Below are positions 25,196-64,000 of a stretch of DNA of 64,000 nt, in pieces. The first letter of the stretch is position 1; each line of letters begins with the position of its first letter. This DNA comes from Megalonaias nervosa. Its lineage: Eukaryota; Mollusca; Bivalvia; Unionida; Unionidae. The translations under genes and the position numbers were made by a program. The DNA is taken from NCBI GenBank assembly GCA_016617855.1, contig JAECUM010093677.1, forward strand, positions 30,918-94,917, in the 5' to 3' direction. The notes under the pieces are model-generated. The model saw only the letters and a list, made by a program, of their open reading frames with translations, was not told where the DNA came from and did no database searches.

Positions 25196-25325
25196 ATCAT
25201 AGCTCACCACACAAATGACAACAAACAACACAATGACAACACACAACACAATGACAGCTCACCACACCATGACAACACAAAGACAACTCAAAACACAATA
25301 ACAGTTCACCACACAATGGCTAAAT
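25196..25325. repeat. Short cryptic repeat of acacaatgacaa/ctcacc modules
   Basis: About ten irregular copies of acacaatgac with aactcacc or aacacac between them. Confidence 0.7.
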
Positions 25326-25403
25326 GAAAAGAAATGAAACCCGTTCAATGGATTGTGAACATTTACATCAGAGGATTCATATTATCTCAAGTTCTTAGTA
25401 TTA

Positions 25404-25635
25404 TGTACCATATATACTCACATATAAGATGAGTCCAACTACAAACTATATAGATGTTGATCTGCCATCACATTATGTGATGGTAGATCACGGTCTATGT
25501 TGCTTTTCTACTTATCACTCCTAACAAACTGCATAGACCCAGATATAATGGCATTTTATTTGACAAAAGAACTGGGTCTGTGCAGTTTGCAGCTGTACTT
25601 GCCTTGTAAGCATATACTTGCATCTTTGAACTACC
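25404..25635. mobile_element. MITE-like dispersed repeat, copy 6
   Basis: Left end gtaccatatatactcacata then taagatgagtccaac; right end cttgtaagcatatacttgca, inverted to the left end. Internal modules gatctgccatcacattatgt, cactcctaacaaactgcata and gggtctgtgcagtttgcag are shared with the other five copies. It lies about 300 bp past the agrin stop codon and may be part of the agrin 3' UTR or its flank. Confidence 0.55.
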
Positions 25636-25929
25636 CTTCATACAGACCCGTCAATCATGATGCCATAGAAATGTAACACAATATTTATAACCATAAATGA
25701 TATAAAGGTAAAGTTTAAAGTTTGATGACATGTTAATAAAGTGCACATTCATCAACAACAGGTATCACACCTGAAATTTATATATATATATATATATATG
25801 AAAAGAAATTTCATAAAGTGAGAGTTTGCTTCAGATTTTTGTCACAAAGTCACAGTATCATAATTACTGTAGACAGTTTTTATGAACTAATCCTTGGCAC
25901 ATGAGAGCTGTAGGTGAAATAAAAATGTG

Positions 25930-56512
<30,583 letters not shown>

Positions 56513-56739
56513 CTTACAAGAAGAAATATAATGAATTAAGTAATTAATAATCAATCAAAAATAATATGCATAATTCATCATCTTTTTTCAATGTCCAGAT
56601 ACTTAAAGACAATTAAGCAAATGAAGGTATGATGAAATCAAAACTTTTGCTCTCTACAGATGTATTCATTTTGAGATTTTTTTTGTAAATGCTGTTAGTT
56701 CACAAAAAGAAATTACCTAAATGATCAAAATAGTAATTT

Positions 56740-57115
56740 GTCAACATCAGCCAAGTTCATGTTGTCAGAACTGCCACATATGAACATCTCATTGTCAATA
56801 TCAGCCAAGTTCATGTCAGAACTGCCACATGTGAACATCTCATTGTCAATATCAGCCAAGTTTATGTTGTCAGAACTGCCTCACATAAACATATCATTGT
56901 CAATATCAGCCAAGTTTATGTTGTCAGAACTGCCACACATAAACATCTCATTGTCAATATCAACCAAATTCATGTTTCCAGAACTGCCACGCATAATTGT
57001 CAATATCAGTGAAGTCCAAGTTTTTAGAACTGCCACACATGAACATCTCATTGTCAATATCAGTAAAGTTCATGTTGTCAGAACAGGCAATGCATGAACA
57101 TTTAATTGTAAATAA
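56740..57115. repeat. Minisatellite, 54-bp unit, about 7 copies
   Basis: Unit catctcattgtcaatatcag, ccaagttcatgttgtcagaa, ctgccacatatgaa. One unit is shortened by about 12 bp near 56995. It lies upstream, in agrin direction, of the first LG2 exon seen here. Confidence 0.93.
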
Positions 57116-57635
57116 AATCACACATGTGAACTTCCCAACTAGGAATGTTGTACCCTGTCCCTCCTGTCACTCGGTGAGATATCCAGTGTACACAAAAATA
57201 TCCCCCCAAATATTCCAGAGCAGAAACTTTTTCATTTTGTTTCTTCACACCTTGCTTCTAATTATGTAGCATATTTACGGTACAGACTTCCTGTGATCAC
57301 CTGTCTATGAACCGGCATACCCATCAAGCAAAATACTTAACTTCAAAAGACAATGACCTAAACCTCATCAACGGATTATACTATGTGTGATCAGTAGTAA
57401 TTCAGGAAGGAATAATCATCTTAACACAATATTTATGGATTACTAAAGAACTCAAAAACGATGAAGTAAACTTTAAATTACAGTTTGTGGAGATTAATAT
57501 TACAGAACAAAAGTGTTCTTTTCAGTGACAGCTTTAACAGAATTCTGTATTTACTTATTTAAGAACAAGTGTAAATGACCATGGTAAATTTTTGTTAAAA
57601 AAAGTGAATTAAGCAGTCTTGAATATATGGTTCCT
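57116..57635. other. Probable agrin intron, nothing recognised
   Basis: No further agrin exon could be supported on the - strand in this stretch. Confidence 0.4.
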
Positions 57636-57644
57636 GCAAAACCA

Positions 57645-58245
57645 TGGTACAATGCTATCTTTGACTGCCTGTATAGTCATGGTACAATGCTATCTTTGAC
57701 TGCCTGTATAGTCATGGTACAATGCTATCTTTGACTGCCTGTATAGTCATGGTACAATGCTATCTTTGACTGCCTGTATAGTCATGGTACAATGCTATCT
57801 ATGACTGCCTGTATAGTCATGGTACAATGCTATCTTTGACTGCCTGTATAGTCATGGTACAATGCTATCTTTGACTGCCTATATAGTCATGGTACAATGC
57901 TATCTATGACTGCCTGTATAGTCATGGTACAATGCTATCTTTGACTGCCTGTATAGTCATGGTACAATGCTATCTTTGATTGCCTGTATAGTCATAGTAC
58001 AATGCTATCTATGACTGCCTGTATAGTCATGGTACAATGCTATCTATGACTGCCTGTATAGTCATGGTACAATGCTATCTTTGTCTGCCTGTATAGTCAT
58101 GGTACAATGTTATCTATGACTGCCTGTATAGTCATGGTACAATGTTATCTATGACTGCCTGTATAGTCATGGTACAATGCTATCTTTGACTGCCTGTATA
58201 GTCATGGTACAATGCTATCTATGACTGCCTGTATAGTCATGCAGT
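57645..58245. repeat. Minisatellite, 35-bp unit, about 17 copies
   Basis: Unit atagtcatggtacaatgcta tctttgactgcctgt. Highly homogeneous; ctttg/ctatg is the main variant. Confidence 0.96.
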
Positions 58246-58839
58246 AATGAAACAATGAATAGACATTATTCTTTCTTTCCTTCCTTTGCAATATCATTCT
58301 TATGACTTATATAATTAATCAGCTGATCATTTCACTGGACATACACAACTGATACAACCACACTTCATATCATACTAATTTTACATATTTTACCATAATT
58401 GTATTTTTAAAAATTCTAAGATATAAGCATAACCAATATCCACACTCTCTTGCTCATAATCAAAGTCATCCAAGATCTTGGTGAGATAAACTCATTTACT
58501 AAGAAAATGAATGAGAATTATTATCTCTAGAACTCCAATAACAAGTTCAGCCAATTTATTATCATATGCATGGTCACTTTATTTATATGCATAAATCTTG
58601 CTCATAATAAATTACATTATGTAAATCTTGATGATATATGCCAACATACTTAGTCTGATAAAAATGTGATCAGAAATAGAATTGCTGAAGTGCTGACAAG
58701 ATCAACCAATCAGATGCAATATTAGTTCATTAATATACATGGATCTTGCACATTTTGAAACTAATAATAGATCTTGGTAACAGCCCATATTACAGGCCTG
58801 ATCATAACTAAATAAGAATTATTGTTTCCAGAGTGATAA
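58246..58839. other. Non-coding, nothing recognised
   Basis: AT-rich sequence with vague repetition of 'tgctcataat' and 'aatcttg'. No coding signal. Confidence 0.4.
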
Positions 58840-59810
58840 TATGCTTACTCATCTCTGACAACATTTTTAACTTTTCAACCACATATACACACAACATAGA
58901 GAAAGCTAACCTGAAACTTTCATCCTCATGCTAAGGACTTCATCAGCTGACTGATTTGATCTCTACCAATTGTTAACATCGCTCAATGGAATGGTGAGTG
59001 ATGTTAACAGATTGTCCCAGATATGTGGCATGTTGTAATGGTCCCCATCCCTGTTCAGTGTCGGTTTATGTGCACAGATGTAAATTGATTACTTAACCCC
59101 TTGCTCAAACCAGGCTTGTTTTCAGTCTAGGATTGTTACTGAGTTCCAAGTCACAGTATGGCCATTGTGGATGTGCTCTGATACTTCGGATGAGCTTGAA
59201 TTTGGTCTTCTATGTTCGTCAAATCTTGCTTTCGATGTCCTTTCTGTTTCCCCAATATAGTCGTGATGGCACTGACTTTCACCCTGTCCTTCACACTTAA
59301 TGTGATAGATAAGTCCACAAATATCTCTCTTATCAGACTTATGCTTAGGGTGAACTAAAATCTGTCTTAGGGTCCAGTACAGTTTGAAACACATGATAAT
59401 TTTGTGTTGTTGGAAAGTGTGCTTTAGACATTCGGAAGTCTCTTTTACATATGGTAGGATGATATCACCTTTTGAAACTATTTTCCCAGTAGGTCAACTT
59501 TCCCTGGTATTGTAATCAGGACTAACACTGAGCCTGTTGGAAACCTTCTTAATCACCCATTCTGGATAATGACATCTCTTGAGGGCAGCACTGACACAGT
59601 CTAGTTCTTGCTTTAAATCTTTTGGATCAGATGTAACAACTTTGGCTCTGTGATGTAATCAAGTGATGTCAACAGTCAGTAGAGATTAAATCAGTCTGCA
59701 GATGAAGTCCTTAGCATGAGGACAAAAGCTTCAGGTTAGCTTTCTCAACACTGCTTGTGTATGTGGTTGAAAAGTTAAAAATATTGTCAAATATGAATAA
59801 TATTACTACC
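58840..59810 (-). mobile_element. Penelope-like element remnant with inverted flanks
   Basis: A ~135-bp segment at 58855-58990 recurs in inverted form at 59650-59790 (both containing gaagtccttagcatgagga when read in the same sense, and gtggttgaaaagttaaaaat). The - strand between them encodes the end of a Penelope-type protein. Penelope elements often carry terminal repeats in such orientation. The main reverse transcriptase domain is missing, so the element is truncated or internally deleted. Confidence 0.7.
59122..59640 (-). pseudogene. C-terminal region of a Penelope-like polyprotein with GIY-YIG domain
   Basis: From about 59640 downwards: DLKQELDCVSAALKRCHYP, then ILPYVKETSECLKHTF, LRQILVHPKHK, CGLIYHIKCEG, CHHDYIGETERTSKARFDEH and a serine-rich linker. 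IYHIKC...YIGET...R..EH is the GIY-YIG endonuclease signature as found after the RT in Penelope-like elements. A stop near 59493 separates the first part from the rest. Catalytic Y and R are kept; the HI..GH segment near the end is also recognisable. It is a remnant, not a host gene. Confidence 0.8.
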
Positions 59811-60089
59811 CAGTTAAGCTTACTGCAAAGTATGCTTACTCATCATTTTTCTTATTATCGAATTTGTACAAAATCTTCATCATAACAGCATACATTCCAA
59901 GATTGATCAAAATCATAACTGGAAGTATGGCCTCTGGAGTAGTAACAAAATCTGCCAATCAAATGCAAGACTGCCACGTTAATAAGCATGGAACTTACTT
60001 TTCATTAAACAAATCTGAGACATTATTACAAACATACATTCCATGTCTGATTAAAATCAAATGAGAAATATGGTCTCCAGAAAGGAAAG

Positions 60090-60940
60090 TGTTATCAATA
60101 TTTAATTTGTATTTGTTATTTTTTCTTCATAATTGTATTATGGACTTGACCTTGTCCAAAATCAAGTTCATACTGTTCCTGACTAGAGACTCTGATGTTG
60201 TTTTTTTTTTTTGGTAAACAAATCATACATAGCTAATATTTTTATAAGAGTATGTTAAATATTTGGATCATTATCTTAGTCTGAGTCAAAGACACCATGT
60301 TTACCATGGTCTTTTTTATAATTTCAGTAACAGAGCTTATATAATTAAAACTTAGATTGTTCTAGAAATGAGCTTTCATCCTACATCCTTGCTCTTCTTT
60401 TGTTTCTTATTTGTTATATAGTCTTGTTTACTTGAAAAAATTATTAATTCTTGCTGTAAGATCTTGATGCAGAATCATTTGTATTGTTGTGTTCAGTTTT
60501 GATTTGGATTTATTTATTTATTCAAATTAATGTTCACTGGAAATACAAAGTGCTCAATAATATTCTTGGATAGAGACAATAACTTGAAATTATAGTTAAT
60601 TCAGACAAGATATCTTGGATTATAGTGTTGTGATTAACTGTACGATTGTTAGTACATCATCACACTTCAGGCTACTGGTACATTGGTACATTCAAGACTA
60701 CAGCACATCAATGCCTTCTGCACTGGATCTTACTTCAAACACCACTGGAGTTTAATTAGAGCTTTATTCATTAGGACTTGTGATAGAACTTTTGAATTAT
60801 TTGGGATATAATTCGCAATGCCTTTTTTTTTATATAAATTTTTACTTTGTATTCTAGGGAAATAAATTATTTCTTAAATTTTACAAAATGTGTTGGGTTT
60901 TGCACTTTTATATTACTTAGTTTAAGACCATAGAGTTACA
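60090..60940 (+). mobile_element. LTR-like sequence related to the 30.1-31.0 kb solo LTR
   Basis: Shares in order: tggacttgaccttgtccaaa, catagcta, ggatcattat, gaaatacaaa.gtgctc, attcttggatagagaca, tattcgcaat-like and agggaaataaattat (AATAAA at 60861-60866). Begins TGTTAT and ends near gttaca. Flanks gaaag/aaaac do not match cleanly, so its borders are uncertain. It is clearly older than the copy at 30 kb. Confidence 0.7.
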
Positions 60941-60973
60941 AAAACAAACTCAGACAATTTTAATGCAAGATAA

Positions 60974-60974
60974 C

Positions 60975-61050
<76 letters not shown>
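60974..61050. repeat. (TC)n(TA)n compound microsatellite
   Basis: CT run followed directly by a TA run. Confidence 0.97.
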
Positions 61051-61052
<2 letters not shown>

Positions 61053-61200
61053 ATTAGTATGCATGGATCTCATTAGTATACTTGGTTCTCACAAATTAGT
61101 ATACATGGATCTCACTCATTAGTATACATGGATCACATGGATCTCACTAATTAGTATACATGGATCTCATTAGTATACATGGATCTCACTCATTATCAAA
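61051..61200. repeat. ~21-bp irregular tandem repeat
   Basis: Module ctcattagtatacatggatc in about seven copies, with small insertions. Confidence 0.88.
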
Positions 61201-61795
61201 CACATCTGAGAGCCTAATGATATGATCAGCTATTCCAAGTTAGATCAAATCAGATCAGAAAACTGAACTCCAACTTTTAACAAACAACTTCTGATGGACA
61301 AATGACAAAACAATGAACAACGCACAATGAATTCAGGTCCATACCATATATTCACTTAGCTTTTCAACCAGATAAGCTTAGAATCATTGGAAAGAAATAT
61401 GTCTTTAATAGTAAGAATATCTTTATATATTTGTATCCATAACAGTGCTAACTAAGTATAAATATGCATGCATATGAACTCTGAATAGACACTATGAACT
61501 GTTCATGCAACTGGGCAGAGCTTAAATTCAAGACAAAGTAGTGTTAGGGTAAATTATGCCAACCCAATATTTGTACTGGGTACTATCAATGCTCAGCTTA
61601 ATAAACATGTGATTGTTTTATTTTTCACTACTTCTGATAGCATCTGTATTAATTACAATGTTACTGATACTTTATCTTGATTATTTAAATCATATCCCTT
61701 TAATTTCTGACACTACTAGAATAATTTAGTACCAAGTATTTCAAATACTTTTTCAAAAACTTCAAGGGAAAGTATTTTTAACCCAAAACCATTTT
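61201..61795. other. Non-coding, nothing recognised
   Basis: Unique AT-rich sequence. Confidence 0.4.
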
Positions 61796-61799
61796 TGTT

Positions 61800-62092
61800 T
61801 CTTTCTTTACTTCATGAAGTGCATATTCCATCCATTTTTGTACCTTTATTTATACTACCAGGATTTTTGTGTCTTTATTTATACTACCAGGCACATATTC
61901 CATTTATTTTTGTGTCTTTATTTATACTACTAGGCACATATTCCATCCATTTCTGTGTCTTTATTTATACTACATGTACCAGACACATATTCCATCCGGG
62001 TTTTTTTGTGTTTTTATTTATACTACCAGGCACACATTCCATCCATTTTTGTATCTTTCTTTACAGTACCAAGCACATTTTCTATTCATTTT
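61800..62092. repeat. Minisatellite, ~43-bp unit, about 6 copies
   Basis: Unit gtctttatttatactaccag then gcacatattccatccatttttgt; units vary between about 36 and 52 bp. Confidence 0.88.
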
Positions 62093-62234
62093 AATGAATA
62101 CTCAAAAAAACTTTATGCAAACTTAGCTGTTTGTTCATAAAATGTGTCCAAAATGTGAACCATGAACTCTGTTATTTAGAGTTAGACACTGTTTCATGGT
62201 GAACAGATGGAATAATATGAAATCAATAAACATG

Positions 62235-62425
62235 TCTGTTGTGGCAAGTTGAGTACAGTGCCTAGTCCAGGGCACACAAAGGTATAGCAATGCACGTGGA
62301 TTACCAAGAGTTGTGGCAACTGAAACAAAGTGCCTTGCCCAGGGGCATACTATCGTACATCACCATAAGTGGATTGCTGTGTATTGTGGCAGCTGGTGTA
62401 AAGTGCCCTGCCCAAGACATGACAT
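62235..62425. repeat. ~70-bp degenerate repeat, about 3 copies
   Basis: Module ttgtggcaactgaaacaaag then tgccttgcccaggggcat and a gtggatt segment. The core 'agtgccttgccca' is a commonly seen dispersed motif in animal genomes. Confidence 0.65.
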
Positions 62426-63575
62426 GGCAGAACAAATAAAGAACTGAAGATACAACTGATCTGCAGCCAAAAAAAATTATCAATCCATATTCATATTTTG
62501 GATAATTATATTTGAAACAAGAATAAATTACATTTTATTTTTTCTTCAGTACTCTTCTACCCATTATCATGTTTGGTTGCTATACATTACTTTCATTGCC
62601 TTTTTCATGCTAGCAATCAGCATTGCTACAACTCTATGGTCTTAAACACAGTGAAAGAAAAGAGTGAAAACTAGCAAGTTTTGCAAACATTCAACAAACA
62701 ATTTACTTCCCCAGAATACGAAGTGAAAATTGAAAAAGAACTTACAGTATAGTGAATTAAATCCTAAATAGTCATAAAAGTTCTATCACAAGTACAAATG
62801 TATGAAGTTCCAATTGAATTCTAGTTTTATTCTAAATAAGTTCCAATATTGGATGTATTGATGTGCATGTAGTCTTGAACAAGTAATGTGCCAATTGCCT
62901 GTATTATGATGATGTGCTAAAAGTATTTTGATGTATCACAACAATATAATCAAAAATGTCCTTGTCTGAATTTTATATAATTCCAAATTAATTTTCCAGA
63001 CCAAGAATATTTTTGATGAGCACTTTGTATTTCCAGTGAATATTAATTTGAATAAATAATTCCATCCAAACGAAAAAGATTAACATAACAATAAGACTGA
63101 GTCTACTTCAAGATGGTAAGGCATGAATGAGTAATTTCAGAAGTATATTACATCATTTAAAAAGCTAAGAGACAAAAATGGAACATGGATGAGGGTCAAA
63201 AGTTCATTTCTAGTATTATTTTACTAAAGAATATAACAAACATTGGGTCACCAGAATTTTCCATAGGGGAACACCTATTTGCAAGACTGAGATTAAGACA
63301 AACATCTTGATGATAATGATCCTAATATTTAATCTATACTTACTGAGAAACATTAACTATGCATTATGTTGTTTACAAAATCAATGTTCCTCGTCAGGTA
63401 CACCATGAACTTGATTTTAGACTAAGGTCAATTACAATTATATATAACATATAACCAAGGAGAAAGAATCCAACAAACAATACAAATTTAATATACATAA
63501 CAGCATGCACATATGCACAAACATTATATAATTTCACCCTAATTTGATAAAGAATGCTTGTTTTTAAGTATTTAT
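62426..63575. other. Non-coding, nothing recognised
   Basis: AT-rich sequence. A stretch near 62850-63060 (dispersed phrases such as 'ttgaacaagtaatgtgcc' and 'tatttccagtgaatattaat') loosely resembles the inverse of the LTR interior around 60.5 kb, but I could not establish this firmly. Confidence 0.3.
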
Positions 63576-63579
63576 CATG

Positions 63580-63850
63580 TGTGTGTGTGTAATTTGGATT
63601 TTTAACATAGCTTTAACAATTTGTCAGTTGTATCGCTATGATGTCTGCAGTGTGGCAGTTTATAGTGATGTCTAGCACTTGGGCATCACGCGGCAGACAT
63701 ATAACATCATGTCCTACCTAGTCACATTATCCTGACATGTGACTGGGTAGGATATGATGTTATATGTCTATCAACCAGTCGTAAAACTAACCCCTTAATG
63801 CTGAGTACCAAGCAAGGCAGCTGCTAGTACCATTTTTTTAAGTCTTTGGT
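63580..63850 (-). mobile_element. tRNA-derived SINE, copy 3 (head missing)
   Basis: Begins on the + strand with the (GT)n tail and follows the body of copies 1 and 2. It ends before the tRNA-like head, at the centre of a palindrome. An extra inverted duplication (63695-63726 versus 63738-63769) disturbs its body. Confidence 0.8.
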
Positions 63851-63861
63851 ATGACTCGGCC

Positions 63862-64000
63862 ACCAAAGACTTTAAAAAAATGGTACTAACAGCTGCCTCG
63901 CTTGGCGCTCAGCATTAAGAGGTTAGTGTTAGGACTGGTCGGCCTGGTGTCAGGATAATGTGACTGGGTGGGACATCATGCTACATGTCTGTGGCATGAT
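63862..64000 (+). mobile_element. SINE body in opposite orientation, running off the window
   Basis: Reads accaaagactttaaaaaaat then ggtac..., agctgcctcgcttggc and cagcattaagaggttag, the exact inverse of copy 3. It is the second arm of a head-to-head pair and continues past 64000. Confidence 0.8.

Noticed and set aside
59122..59394. Host GIY-YIG nuclease gene
   Set aside because: The domain follows the Penelope-type linker, is interrupted upstream by a stop and lies between inverted element flanks.

Overview
The window is AT-rich animal DNA with sparse exons, long introns, microsatellites, retroelements and an unusual density of minisatellites. Agrin and a mitochondrial carrier, together with tRNA-derived SINEs, a DIRS-type element, a Penelope-like element and a Polinton-like capsid relic, point to an invertebrate metazoan. 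A mollusc, perhaps a bivalve, is my best guess from the style of the repeats; no single marker proves it.

Two host genes are supported, and their 3' ends face each other. On the + strand, 3496-3822 is the last coding exon of a mitochondrial carrier of the SLC25A34/35 type; the rest of that gene lies before the window. On the - strand, eight exons between 56512 and 25930 encode the C-terminus of agrin: most of LG2, an EGF-like module and all of LG3, ending at a stop codon. All eight exons join in frame with AG/GT borders and give about 368 residues. The upstream agrin exons were not found in 56513-64000 and should lie beyond the window.

Region by region: 1-2850 holds degraded ORFs, including pieces resembling a Polinton/adintovirus-type major capsid protein. 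3496-3822 is the carrier exon. 3823-25929 is intergenic, with minisatellites, a degraded DIRS-type element (about 10.1-11.1 kb), a Tigger/pogo-like DNA transposon inserted in a 57-bp minisatellite (14217-15877), foldbacks, and copies of a dispersed MITE-like repeat. 25930-56512 is the agrin 3' part; its introns carry a solo LTR, a broken non-LTR retrotransposon, a second DIRS relic, two SINEs, a TIR element and at least one tandem array each. 56513-64000 carries more minisatellites, a Penelope-like element with a GIY-YIG region, a second LTR-like copy and a head-to-head SINE palindrome at the right edge.

No bacterial-type operon, CRISPR array or functional tRNA/rRNA gene was seen. Most long ORFs in the window are artefacts of minisatellites whose unit length is a multiple of three, or of TA microsatellites. 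The most interesting signals are agrin exon junctions that fall at the positions of the vertebrate y and z alternative-splice sites, an LTR inserted 11 bp from an agrin splice donor, and an intronic array that repeats a splice-donor-like sequence about 24 times in the sense direction of agrin.
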